DNA from: Xestospongia muta
Taxonomy: Eukaryota > Porifera > Demospongiae > Haplosclerida > Petrosiidae
Length of the DNA stretch: 64,000 nt
Assembly (NCBI GenBank): GCA_963693285.1
Contig: OY848926.1
Span: 2,795,001 to 2,859,000, forward strand
Reading direction: 5' to 3'
Shown here: one piece after another, positions 38,293 through 50,586 of the stretch
Layout of the letters: the number at the start of each line of letters is the position of its first letter
How positions within the stretch are numbered: position 1 is the stretch's first letter
Translations under genes and position numbers: made by a program
Notes under the pieces: generated by a model
What the model was told of the DNA's origin: nothing
The model's input: only the letters and a program-made list of their open reading frames with translations
The model's database searches: none

Positions 38293-41200
38293 ATCTGTCT
38301 TAAATATACTAATAAAGTAGTCTAAATAGGTTAAAACTCTAAAATAAAGAGTTTAGAGCTTTTTGAAAGTTAAAAAAGATTAGAAATTAACTGTGAAAAC
38401 TGGTTAAATAAGCTGATCTAAAGAGTTTAGTAAGTTTATCTGTCTTAAATATAGTATTAAAGTAGTCTAAGTAGGTTAAAACTGTAAAATAAAGACTTTA
38501 GAGCTTTTTGAAAGTTAAAAAAGATTATAAATTAAGTGTGAAAACTGGTTAAATAAGCTGATCTAAAGAGTTTAGTAAGTTTATCTGTCTTAAATATACT
38601 AATAAAGTAGTCTAAATAGGTTAAAACTCTAAAATAAAGAGTTTAGAGCTTTTTGAAAGTTAAAAAAGATTAGAAATTAACTGTGAAAACTGGTTAAATA
38701 AGCTGATCTAAAGAGCTTAGTAAGTTAATCTGTCTTAAATATACTAATAAAGTAGTCTAAATAGGTTAAAAGTCTAAAATTAAGAGTTTAGAACTTTTTG
38801 AAAGTTAAAAAAGATTAGAAATTAACTGTGAAAACTGGTTAAATAAGCTGATCTAAAGAGCTTAGTAAGTTAATCTTTCTTAAATATACTAATAAAGTAG
38901 TCTAAATAGGTTAAAACTCTAAAATAAAGAGTTTAGAGCTTTTTGAAAGTTAAAAAAGATTAGAAATTAACTGTGAAAACTGGTTAAATAAGCTGATCTA
39001 AAGAGTTTAGTAAGTTTATCTCTCTTAAATGTACTAATAAAGTAGTCTAAGTAGATTAAAACTCCAAAATAAAGAGTTTAGAGCTTTTTGAAAGTTAAAA
39101 AAGATTAGAAATTAACTGTGAAAACTGGTAAAATAAGCTGATCTAAAGAGTTTAGTAAGTTTATCTGTCTTAAATATACTATTAAAGTAGTCTAAATAGG
39201 TTAAAACTCTAAAAAAAGAGTTTAGAGCTCTTTGAAAGTTAAAAAAGATTAGAAATTAACTGTGAAAACTGGTTAAATAAGCTGATCTAAAGAGTTTAGT
39301 AAGTTTATCTGTCTTAAAAATAGTAATAAAGTAGTCTAAGTAGGTTAAAACTGTAAAATAAAGACTTTAGAGCTTTTTGAAAGTTAAAAAAGATTATAAA
39401 TTAAGTGTGAAAACTGGTTAAATAAGCTGATCTAAAGAGTTTAGTAAGTTTATCTGTCTTAAATATACTAATAAAGTAGTCTAAATAGGTTAAAACTCTA
39501 AAATAAAGAGTTTAGAGCTTTTTTAAAGTTAAAAAAGATTAGAAATTAACTGTGAAAACTGGTTAAATAAGCTGATCTAAAGAGCTTAGTAAGTTAATCT
39601 GTCTTAAATATACTAATAAAGTAGTCTAAATAGGTTAAAACTCTAAAATAAAGAGTTTAGAGCTTTTTGAAAGTTAAAAAAGATTAGAAATTAACTGTGA
39701 AAACTGGTTAAATAAGCTGATCTAAAGAGCTTAGTAAGTTAATCTGTCTTAAATATACTAATAAAGTAGTCTAAATAGGTTAAAACTCTAAAATAAAGAG
39801 TTTAGAGCTTTTTGAAAGTTAAAAAAGATTAGAAATTAACTGTGAAAACTGGTTAAATAAGCTGATCTAAAGAGTTTAGTAAGTTTATCTCTCTTAAATA
39901 TACTAATAAAGTAGTCTAAGTAGATTAAAACTCCAAAATAAAGAGTTTAGAGCTTTTTGAAAGTTAAAAAAGATTAAAAATTAACTGTGAAAACTGGTTA
40001 AATAAGCTGATCTAAAGAGTTTAGTAAGTTTATCTGTCTTAAATATACTAATAAAGTAGTCTAAATAGGTTAAAACTCTAAAAAAAGAGTTTAGAGCTCT
40101 TTGAAAGTTAAAAAAGATTAGAAATTAACTGTGAAAACTGGTTAAATAAGCTGATCTAAAGAGTTTAGTAAGTTTATCTGTCTTAAAAATAGTAATAAAG
40201 TAGTCTAAGTAGGTTAAAACTGTAAAATAAAGACTTTAGAGCTTTTTGAAAGTTAAAAAAAATTATAAATTAAGTGTGAAAACTGGTTAAATAAGCTGAT
40301 CTAAAGAGTTTAGTAAGTTTATCTGTCTTAAATATACTAATAAAGTAGTCTAAATAGGTTAAAACTCTAAAATAAAGAGTTTAGAGCTTTTTTAAAGTTA
40401 AAAAAGATTAGAAATTAACTGTGAAAACTGGTTAAATAAGCTGATCTAAAGAGCTTAGTAAGTTAATCTGTCTTAAATATACTAATAAAGTAGTCTAAAT
40501 AGGTTAAAACTCTAAAATAAAGAGTTTAGAGCTTTTTGAAAGTTAAAAAAGATTAGAAATTAACTGTGAAACCTGGTTAAATAAGCTGATCTAAAGACTT
40601 TAGTAAGTTTATCTGTCTTAAATATACTAATAAAGTAGTCTAAATAGGTTAAAACTCTATAATAAAGAGTTTAGAGCTTTTTGAAGGTTAAAAAAGATTA
40701 GAAATTAACAGTGAAAACTGGTTAAATAAGCTGATCTAAAGAGTTTAGTACGTTTATCTGTCTTAAATATACTAATAAAGTAGTCTAAATAGGTTAAAAC
40801 TCTAAAATATAGAGTTTAGAGCTTTTTGAAAGTTAAAAAAGATTAGAAATTAACTGTGAAAACTGGTTAAATAAACTGATCTAAAGAGTTTAGTAAGTTT
40901 ATCTCTCTTAAATATACAAATAAAGTAGTCTAAGTAGATTAAAACTCCAAAATAAAGAGTTTAGAGCTTTTTGAAAGTTAAAAAAGATTAGAAATTAACT
41001 GTGAAAACTGGTTAAATAAGCTGATCTAAAGAGTTTAGTAAGTTTATCTGTCTTAAATATACTAATAAAGTAGTCTAAATAGGTTAAAACTCTAAAAAAA
41101 GAGTTTAGAGCTCTTTGAAAGTTAAAAAAGATTAGAAATTAACTGTGAAAACTGGTTAAATAAGCTGATCTAAAGAGTTTAGTAAGTTTATCTGTCTTAA

Positions 41201-41479
41201 AAATAGTAATAAAGTAGTCTAAGTAGGTTAAAACTGTAAAATAAAGACTTTAGAGCTTTTTGAAAGTTAAAAAAGATTATAAATTAACTGTGAAAACTGG
41301 TTAAATAAGCTGATCTAAAGAGTTTAGTAAGTTTATCTGTCTTAAATATACTAATAAAGTAGTCTAAATAGGTTAAAACTCTAAAATAAAGAGTTTAGAG
41401 CTTTTTTAAAGTTAAAAAAGATTAGAAATTAACTGTGAAAACTGGATAAATAAGCTGATCTAAAGAGCTTAGTAAGTTA
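38293..41479 (+). repeat. 22-monomer (3,187 bp) unit, copy D2
   Basis: Second tandem copy of the 3,187-bp unit, complete to the base at which the next period would begin. It shares the private variants of D1, such as AAAAGTCTAAAATTAAG (near 35,582 and 38,769). It differs at scattered bases, for example GCTTTTTTAAAG at 41,400 against GCTTTTTGAAAG at 38,213, and GGATAAATAAG near 41,447. Confidence 0.9.
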
Positions 41480-42300
41480 ATCTGTCTTAAGTATACTAAT
41501 AAAGTAGTCTAAATAGGTTAAAACTCCAAAATAAAGAGTTTAGAGCTTTTTGAAAGTTAAAACAATTAGAAATTAAGTGTGAAAACTCGTTAAATAAGCC
41601 TCATTTAAGGACTTTAATTAGTTTATCTGTCTTATATATACTAATAAATTAGTCTAAAAGGGTTAAAACTCTAAAATAAAGAGTTTAGAGTATTTTGAAT
41701 GTTAAAACACATTAGAAATTAACTGTGAAAACTGGTTAATTAGGCTGATCTAAAGAGTTTAGTAATTAATCTGTCTTAAATATACTAATAAAGTAGTCTA
41801 AATAGGTTAAAACTCTAAAATAAAGAGTTTAGAGCTTTTTGAAAGTTCAAAAAGATTCGAAATTAACTGTGAAAACTGGTTAAATAAGTAGATCTAAGGA
41901 CTTTAATAAGTTTATCTGTCTTAAATGTGCTAATAAAGTAGTCTAAAAGGGTTAAAACTCTAAAATAAAGAGTTTAGAGCTTTTTTAAAGTTAAAAAAGA
42001 TTAGAAATTAACTGTGAAAACTGGTTAAATAGGCTGATATAAAGAGCTTAGTAAGTTAATCTGTCTTAAATATAGTAATAAAGTAGTCTAAATAGGTTAA
42101 AACTCTAAAATAAAGAGTTTAGAGCTTTTTGAAAGTTAAAAAAGATTAGAAATTAACTGTGAAAACTGGTTAAATAAGCTGATCTAATAAGTTTAGTAAG
42201 ATTATCTTTCTTAAATATACTAATAAAGTAGTCTAAATAGGTTAAAACACTAAAATAAAGAGTTTAGAGCTTTTTGAAAGTTAAAAAAGATTAGAAATTA
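41480..42300 (+). repeat. Transition zone with diverged monomers
   Basis: The 22-monomer unit stops and several monomers with many private changes follow. Examples are GTTAAAACAATTAG near 41,557, AAGCCTCATTTAAGGACTTT near 41,597, AATAAATTAGTCTAAAAGGG near 41,644, GAGTATTTTGAATG near 41,687, and TTAAATGTGCTAATAAAG near 41,922. Some of these (ATAAATTAGTC) resemble the diverged flank at 62,503-64,000. This is what one expects at the boundary between two independently homogenised domains, where exchange is rare and mutations persist. Confidence 0.75.
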
Positions 42301-42333
42301 ACTTTGAAAACTGGTTTAATAGGCTGATCTAAA

Positions 42334-43925
42334 GAACTTTGTAATTTGATATCTCTTAAATCTACTAATAAAGTCGTCTAAATAGGTTAAAACTCTAAAA
42401 TAAAGAGTTTAGAGCTTTTTGAAAGTAAAAAAAGATTAGAAATGAACTGTGAAAACTGGTTAAATAAGCTGATCTAAAGAGTTTAGTAAGTTTATCTGTC
42501 TTAAATATACTAATAAAGTAGTCTAAATAGGTTAAAACTCTAAAATAAAGAGTTTAGAGCTTCTTGAAAGTAAAAAAAGATTACAAATTAACTATGAAAA
42601 CTGGTTAAATAAGCTGATCTAAAGAATTTAGTAAGTTTATCTGTCTTAAATGTACTAATAAAGTAGTCTAAATAGGTTAAAACTCTAAAATAAAGAGTTT
42701 AGAGCTTTCGAAAGTTAAAAAAGTTTAGAAATTAAGTGTGAAAACTAGTTAAATAAGCTGATCTAAAGAGTTTAGTAAGTTTATCTGTCTTAAATATAGT
42801 AATAAAGTAGTCTAAATAGGTTAAAACTCTAAAATAAAGAGTTTAGAGCTTTCGAAAGTTAAAAAAGATTAGAAATTAAGTGTGAAAACTGGTTAAATAA
42901 GCTGATCTAAAGAGTTTAGTAAGTTTATCTGTCTTAAATATAGTAATAAAGTAGTCAAAGTAGGTTAAAACATTAAAATAAAGAGTTTACAGCTTTTTGA
43001 AAGTTAAAAAAGATTAGAAATTAACTGTGAAAACTGGTTAAATAAGCTGATCTAAAGAGTTTAGTAAGTTTATCTATCTTAAATATACTAATAATGTAGT
43101 CTAAATAGGTTAAAACTCTAAAATAAAGAGTTTAAAGCTTTTTGAAAGTTAAAAAAGATTAGAAATTAACTGTGAAAACTGGTTAAATAAGCTGATCTAA
43201 GGACTTTAATAAGTTTATCTGTCTTAAATATACTTATAAGGTAGTCTAAATAGGTTTAAAAACTAAAATAAAGAGTTTAGAGCTTTTTGAAAGTTAAAAA
43301 AGATTAGAAATTAACTGTGAAAACTGGTTAAATTGGCTGATCTAAAGGCTTACTAAGTTAATCTCTCTTAAATGTACTAAATAAGTAGTCTAAATAGGTT
43401 AAAACTCTAAAATAAAGAGTTTAGAGTTTTTTGAAAGTTAAAAAAGATTAGAAATTAACTGTGAAAACTAGTTAAATAAGCAGATCTAGGGACTTTAATA
43501 AGTCTATCTGTCTTAAATATAGTAATAAAGTAGTCTAAATAGGTTAAAACTCTAAAATAAAGAGTTTAGAGCTTTTTGAAAGTTAAAAAAGATTAGAAAT
43601 TAATTGAGAAAACTGGTTAAATAGGCTGATCTAAAGAGCTTAGTAAGTTAATCTGTCTTAAATATACTAATAAAGTAGTCTAAATAGGTTAAAACTCTAA
43701 AATAAAGAGTTTAGAGCTTTTTGAAAGTTAAAAAAGATTAGAAATTAACTGTTAAAACTGGTTAAATAAGCTGATCTAATAAGTTTAGTAAGATTATCTT
43801 TCTTAAATATACTAATAAAGTAGTCTAAATAGGTTAAAACACTAAAATAATGAGTTTAGAGCTTTTTGAAAGTTAAAAAAGATTAGAAATTAACTTTGAA
43901 AACTGGTTTAATAGGCTGATCTAAA
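42334..43925 (+). repeat. Right-hand higher-order repeat, copy E1 (11 monomers)
   Basis: Measured from GAACTTTGTAATTT to the next one (1,592 bp). The monomer types, which I number in order of appearance, are: 1 (AACTTTGAAAACTGG with GAACTTTG), 2 (GAAAGTAAAAAAAG), 3 (GCTTCTTGAAAG), 4 and 5 (both CTTTCGAAAG), 6 (ACATTAAAATAAAG upstream, AATAATGTAG inside), 7 (AAAGCTTTTTG, ACTTATAAGG), 8 (TTGGCTGATCTAAAGG), 11 (GATCTAGGGACTTT), 12 (AACT/ATTGAGAAAACTGG), 13 (CTGTTAAAACTGG, TAATAAGTTTAG). Types 9 and 10, present in later copies, are missing. Confidence 0.8.
42705..42714. other. CTTTCGAAAG palindrome, first of about 18
   Basis: A 10-bp perfect palindrome made by a one-base deletion and a change in the normal CTTTTTGAAAG. 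It occurs only in types 4 and 5 of the right-hand repeat, always as two neighbouring monomers about 144 bp apart (for example 42,705 and 42,849), up to 58,631. It contains one of the few CpGs in the array. A single imperfect relative, CTTTTCGAAAG, is at 303-313. Confidence 0.8.
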
Positions 43926-46820
43926 GAACTTTGTAATTTAATATCTCTTAAATCTACTAATAAAGTCGTCTAAATAGGTTAAAACTCTAAAATAAAGAGT
44001 TTAGACCTTTTTGAAAGTAAATAAAGATTAGAAATTAACTGTGAAAACTGGTTAAATAAGCTGATCTAAAGAGTTTAGTAAGTTTATCTGTCTTAAATAT
44101 ACTAATAAAGTAGTCTAAATAGGTTAAAACTCTAAAATAAAGAGTTTAGAGCTTCTTGAAAGTAAAAAAAGATTAGAAATTAACTATGAAAACTGGTTAA
44201 ATAAGCTGATCTAAAGAGTTTAGTAAGTTTATCTGTCTTAAATGTACTAATAAAGTAGTCTAAATAGGTTAAAACTCTAAAATAAAGAGTTTAGAGCTTC
44301 TTGAAAGTAAAAAAAGATTACAAATTAACTATGAAAACTGGTTAAATAAGCTGATCTAAAGAATTTAGTAAGTTTATCTGTCTTAAATGTACTAATAAAG
44401 TAGTCTAAATAGGTTAAAACTCTAAAATAAAGAGTTTAGAGCTTTCGAAAGTTAAAAAAGATTAGAAATTAAGTGTGAAAACTAGTTAAATAAGCTGATC
44501 TAAAGAGTTTAGTAAGTTTATCTGTCTTAAATATAGTAATAAAGTAGTATAAGTAGGTTAAAACTCTAAAATAAAGAGTTTAGAGCTTTCGAAAGTTAAA
44601 AAAGATTAGAAATTAACTGTGAAAACTGGTTAAATAAGCTGATCTAAAGAGTTTAGTAAGTTTATCTGTCTTAAATATAGTAATAAAGTAGTCTAAGTAG
44701 GTTAAAACATTAAAATAAAGAGTTTAGAGCTTTTTGAAAGTTAAAAAAGATTAGAAATTAACTGTGAAAACTGGTTAAATAAGCTGATCTAAAGAGTTTA
44801 GTAAGTTTATCTGTCTTAAATATACTAATAATGTAGTCTAAATAGGTTAAAACTCTAAAATAAAGAGTTTAAAGCTTTTTGAAAGTTAAAAAAGATTAGA
44901 AATTAACTGTGAAAACTGGTTAAATAAGCTGATCTAAAGAGTTTAGTAAGTTTATCTGTCTTAAATATACTAATAAAGTAGTCTAAATAGGTTAAAACTC
45001 TAAAATAAAGAGTTTAGAGCTTCTTGAAAGTAAAAAAAGATTAGAAATTAACTATGAAAACTGGTTAAATAAGCTGATCTAAAGAGTTTAGTAAGTTTAT
45101 CTGTCTTAAATGTACTAATAAAGTAGTCTAAATAGGTTAAAACTCTAAAATAAAGAGTTTAGAGCTTCTTGAAAGTAAAAAAAGATTACAAATTAACTAT
45201 GAAAACTGGTTAAATAAGCTGATCTAAAGAATTTAGTAAGTTTATCTGTCTTAAATGTACTAATAAAGTAGTCTAAATAGGTTAAAACTCTAAAATAAAG
45301 AGTTTAGAGCTTTCGAAAGTTAAAAAAGATTAGAAATTAAGTGTGAAAACTAGTTAAATAAGCTGATCTAAAGAGTTTAGTAAGTTTATCTGTCTTAAAT
45401 ATAGTAATAAAGTAGTATAAGTAGGTTAAAACTCTAAAATAAAGAGTTTAGAGCTTTCGAAAGTTAAAAAAGATTAGAAATTAACTGTGAAAACTGGTTA
45501 AATAAGCTGATCTAAAGAGTTTAGTAAGTTTATCTGTCTTAAATATAGTAATAAAGTAGTCTAAGTAGGTTAAAACATTAAAATAAAGAGTTTAGAGCTT
45601 TTTGAAAGTTAAAAAAGATTAGAAATTAACTGTGAAAACTGGTTAAATAAGCTGATCTAAAGAGTTTAGTAAGTTTATCTGTCTTAAATATACTAATAAT
45701 GTAGTCTAAATAGGTTAAAACTCTAAAATAAAGAGTTTAAAGCTTTTTGAAAGTTAAAAAAGATTAGAAATTAACTGTGAAAACTGGTTAAATAAGCAGA
45801 TCTAAGGACTTTAATAAGTTTATCTGTCTTAAATATACTTATAAGGTAGTCTAAATAGGTTTAAAAACTAAAATAAAGAGTTTAGAGCTTTTTGAAAGTT
45901 AAAAAAGATTAGAAATTAACTGTGAAAACTGGTTAAATTGGCTGATCTAAAGGCTTACTAAGTTAATCTCTCTTAAATGTACTAATTAAGTAGTCTAAAT
46001 AGGTTAAAACTCTAAAATAAAGAGTTTAGAGCTTTTTGAAAGTTAAAAAAGATTAGAAATTAACTGTGAAAACTGGTTAAATAAGCTAATCTAAAGAGTT
46101 TAGTAAGTTTATCTGTCTTAAATATACTAATAAAGTAGTCTAAATAGGTTAAAACTCTAAAAAAAAGAGTTTAGAGCTTTTTGAAAGTTAAAAAAGATTA
46201 GAAATTAACTGTGAAAACTGGTTAAATAAGCTGATTTAAAGAGCTTAGTAAGTTAATCTATCTTAAATAAACTAATAAAGTAGTCTAAATAGGTTAAAAC
46301 TCTAAAATAAAGAGTTTAGAGCTTTTTGAAAGTTAAAAAAGATTAGCAATTAACTGTGAAAACTAGTTAAATAAGCAGATCTAGGGACTTTAATAAGTCT
46401 ATCTGTCTTAAATATAGTAATAAAGTAGTCTAAATAGGTTAAAACTCTAAAATAAAGAGTTTAGAGCTTTTTGAAAGTTAAAAAAGATTAGAAATTAACT
46501 GAGAAAACTGGTTAAATAGGCTGATCTAAAGAGCTTAGTAAGTTAATCTGTCTCAAATATACTAATAAAGTAGTCTAAATAGGTTAAAACTCTAAAATAA
46601 AGAGTTTAGAGCTTTTTGAAAGTTAAAAAAGATTAGAAATTAACTGTTAAAACTGGTTAAATAAGCTGATCTAATAAGTTTAGTAAGATTATCTTTCTTA
46701 AATATACTAATAAAGTAGTCTAAATAGGTTAAAACACTAAAATAAAGAGTTTAGAGCTTTTTGAAAGTTAAAAAAGATTAGAAATTAACTTTGAAAACTG
46801 GTTTAATAGGCTGATCTAAA
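43926..46820 (+). repeat. Right-hand higher-order repeat, copy E2 (20 monomers)
   Basis: The longest version, 2,895 bp. It contains the full type order and an internal 6-monomer tandem duplication: GCTTCTTGAAAG with GATTAG is at 44,151 and again at 45,019 (868 bp), followed each time by types 3, 4, 5, 6 and 7. Types 9 (GCTAATCTAAAG near 46,085) and 10 (TTAAATAAACTAATAAAG near 46,264) appear here in the normal place. Confidence 0.8.
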
Positions 46821-48702
46821 GAACTTTGTAATTTAATATCTCTTAAATCTACTAATAAAGTCGTCTAAATAGGTTAAAACTCTAAAATAAAGAGTTTAGA
46901 GCTTTTTGAAAGTAAAAAAAGATTAGAAATGAACTGTGAAAACTGGTTAAATAAGCTGATCTAAAGAGTTTAGTAAGTTTATCTGTCTTAAATATACTAA
47001 TAAAGTAGTCTAAATAGGTTAAAACTCTAAAATAAAGAGTTTAGAGCTTCTTGAAAGTAAAAAAAGATTACAAATTAACTATGAAAACTGGTTAAATAAG
47101 CTGATCTAAAGAATTTAGTAAGTTTATCTGTCTTAAATGTACTAATAAAGTAGTCTAAATAGGTTAAAACTCTAAAATAAAGAGTTTAGAGCTTTCGAAA
47201 GTTAAAAAAGATTAGAAATTAAGTGTGAAAACTAGTTAAATAAGCTGATCTAAAGAGTTTAGTAAGTTTATCTGTCTTAAATATAGTAATAAAGTAGTAT
47301 AAGTAGGTTAAAACTCTAAAATAAAGAGTTTAGAGCTTTCGAAAGTTAAAAAAGATTAGAAATTAAGTGTGAAAACTGGTTAAATAAGCTGATCTAAAGA
47401 GTTTAGTAAGTTTATCTGTCTTAAATATAGTAATAAAGTAGTCTAAGTAGGTTAAAACATTAAAATAAAGAGTTTACAGCTTTTTGAAAGTTAAAAAAGA
47501 TTAGAAATTAACTGTGAAAACTGGTTAAATAAGCTGATCTAAAGAGTTTAGTAAGTTTATCTATCTTAAATATACTAATAATGTAGTCTAAATAGGTTAA
47601 AACTCTAAAATAAAGAGTTTAAAGCTTTTTGAAAGTTAAAAAAGATTAGAAATTAACTGTGAAAACTGGTTAAATAAGCAGATCTAAGGACTTTAATAAG
47701 TTTATCTGTCTTAAATATACTTATAAGGTAGTCTAAATAGGTTTAAAAACTAAAATAAAGAGTTTAGACCTTTTTGAAAGTTAAAAAAGATTAGAAATTA
47801 ACTGTGAAAACTGGTTAAATTGGCTGATCTAAAGGCTTACTAAGTTAATCACTCTTAAATGTACTAATTAAGTAGTCTAAATAGGTTAAAACTCTAAAAT
47901 AAAGAGTTTAGAGCTTTTTGAAAGTTAAAAAAGATTAGAAATTAACTGTGAAAACTGGTTAAATAAGCTAATCTAAAGAGTTTAGTAAGTTTATCTGTCT
48001 TAAATATACTAATAAAGTAGTCTAAATAGGTTAAAACTCTAAAAAAAAGAGTTTAGAGCTTTTTGAAAGTTAAAAAAGATTAGAAATTAACTGTGAAAAC
48101 TGGTTAAATAAGCTGATCTAAAGAGCTTAGTAAGTTAATCTATCTTAAATAAACTAATAAAGTAGTCTAAATAGGTTAAAACTCTAAAATAAAGAGTTTA
48201 GAGCTTTTTGAAAGTTAAAAAAGATTAGCAATTAACTGTGAAAACTAGTTAAATAAGCAGATCTAGGGACTTTAATAAGTCTATCTGTCTTAAATATAGT
48301 AATAAAGTAGTCTAAATAGGTTAAAACTCTAAAATAAAGAGTTTAGAGCTTTTTGAAAGTTAAAAAAGATTAGAAATTAACTGAGAAAACTGGTTAAATA
48401 GGCTGATCTAAAGAGCTTAGTAAGTTAATCTGTCTTAAATATACTAATAAACTAGTCTAAATAGGTTAAAACTCTAAAATAAAGAGTTTAGAGCTTTTTG
48501 AAAGTTAAAAAAGATTAGAAATTAACTGTTAAAACTGGTTAAATAAGCTGATCTAATAAGTTTAGTAAGATTATCTTTCTTAAATATACTAATAAAGTAG
48601 TCTAAATAGGTTAAAACACTAAAATAAAGAGTTTAGAGCTTTTTGAAAGTTAAAAAAGATTAGAAATTAACTTTGAAAACTGGTTTAATAGGCTGATCTA
48701 AA
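46821..48702 (+). repeat. Right-hand higher-order repeat, copy E3 (13 monomers, canonical)
   Basis: 1,882 bp with all 13 types in order 1 to 13, each once, and taken here as the reference form. Type 8 has GACCTTTTTG and AATCACTCTT in this copy and the next. The two CTTTCGAAAG monomers are adjacent, near 47,192 and 47,335. Confidence 0.85.
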
Positions 48703-50586
48703 GAACTTTGTAATTTAATATCTCTTAAATCTACTAATAAAGTCGTCTAAATAGGTTAAAACTCTAAAATAAAGAGTTTAGAGCTTTTTGAAAGTAAAAA
48801 AAGATTAGAAATTAACTGTGAAAACTGGTTAAATAAGCTGATCTAAAGAGTTTAGTAAGTTTATCTGTCTTAAATATACTAATAAAGTAGTCTAAATAGG
48901 TTAAAACTCTAAAATAAAGAGTTTAGAGCTTCTTGAAAGTAAAAAAAGATTAGAAATTAACTATGAAAACTGGTTAAATAAGCTGATCTAAAGAGTTTAG
49001 TAAGTTTATCTGTCTTAAATGTACTAATAAAGTAGTCTAAATAGGTTAAAACTCTAAAATAAAGAGTTTAGAGCTTTTTGAAAGTTAAAAAAGATTAGAA
49101 ATTAAGTGTGAAAACTGGTTAAATAAGCTGATCTAAAGAGTTTAGTAAGTTTATCTGTCTTTAATATACTAATAATGTAGTCTAAATAGGTTAAAACTCT
49201 AAAATAAAGAGTTTAAAGCTTTTTGAAAGTTAAAAAAGATTAGAAATTAACTGTGAAAACTGGTTAAATAAGCAGATCTAAGGACTTTAATAAGTTTATC
49301 TGTCTTAAATATACTAATAAAGTAGTCTAAATAGGTTAAAACTCTAAAATAAAGAGTTTAGAGCTTTTTGAAAGTTAAAAAAGATTAGCAATTAACTGGG
49401 AAAACTGGTTAAATAAGCTGATCTAAAGAGTTTAGTAAGTTTATCTATCTTAAATATACTAATAATGTAGTCTAAATAGGTTAAAACTCTAAAATAAAGA
49501 GTTTAAAGCTTTTTGAAAGTTAAAAAAGATTAGAAATTAACTGTGAAAACTGGTTAAATAAGCAGATCTAAGGACTTTAATAAGTTTATCTGTCTTAAAT
49601 ATACTTATAAGGTAGTCTAAATAGGTTTAAAAACTAAAATAAAGAGTTTAGACCTTTTTGAAAGTTAAAAAAGATTAGAAATTAACTGTGAAAACTGGTT
49701 AAATTGGCTGATCTAAAGGCTTACTAAGTTAATCACTCTTAAATGTACTAATTAAGTAGTCTAAATAGGTTAAAACTCTAAAATAAAGAGTTTAGAGCTT
49801 TTTGAAAGTTAAAAAAGATTAGAAATTAACTGTGAAAACTGGTTAAATAAGCTAATCTAAAGAGTTTAGTAAGTTTATCTGTCTTAAATATACTAATAAA
49901 GTAGTCTAAATAGGTTAAAACTCTAAAAAAAAGAGTTTAGAGCTTTTTGAAAGTTAAAAAAGATTAGAAATTAACTGTGAAAACTGGTTAAATAAGCTGA
50001 TCTAAAGAGCTTAGTAAGTTAATCTATCTTAAATAAACTAATAAAGTAGTCTAAATAGGTTAAAACTCTAAAATAAAGAGTTTAGAGCTTTTTGAAAGTT
50101 AAAAAAGATTAGCAATTAACTGTGAAAACTAGTTAAATAAGCAGATCTAGGGACTTTAATAAGTCTATCTGTCTTAAATATAGTAATAAAGTAGTCTAAA
50201 TAGGTTAAAACTCTAAAATAAAGAGTTTAGAGCTTTTTGAAAGTTAAAAAAGATTAGAAATTAACTGAGAAAACTGGTTAAATAGGCTGATCTAAAGAGC
50301 TTAGTAAGTTAATCTGTCTTAAATATACTAATAAACTAGTCTAAATAGGTTAAAACTCTAAAATAAAGAGTTTAGAGCTTTTTGAAAGTTAAAAAAGATT
50401 AGAAATTAACTGTTAAAACTGGTTAAATAAGCTGATCTAATAAGTTTAGTAAGATTATCTTTCTTAAATATACTAATAAAGTAGTCTAAATAGGTTAAAA
50501 CACTAAAATAAAGAGTTTAGAGCTTTTTGAAAGTTAAAAAAGATTAGAAATTAACTTTGAAAACTGGTTTAATAGGCTGATCTAAA
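48703..50586 (+). repeat. Right-hand higher-order repeat, copy E4 (13 monomers, rearranged)
   Basis: 1,884 bp, the same length as E3 but a different make-up. After type 3 the two CTTTCGAAAG monomers are absent. In their place the type 6 and type 7 pair occurs twice, near 49,075-49,360 and 49,360-49,650, the second with GATTAGCAATTAACTGGG near 49,384. Types 8 to 13 follow normally. Equal length by different composition shows that length alone does not identify the unit. Confidence 0.8.
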
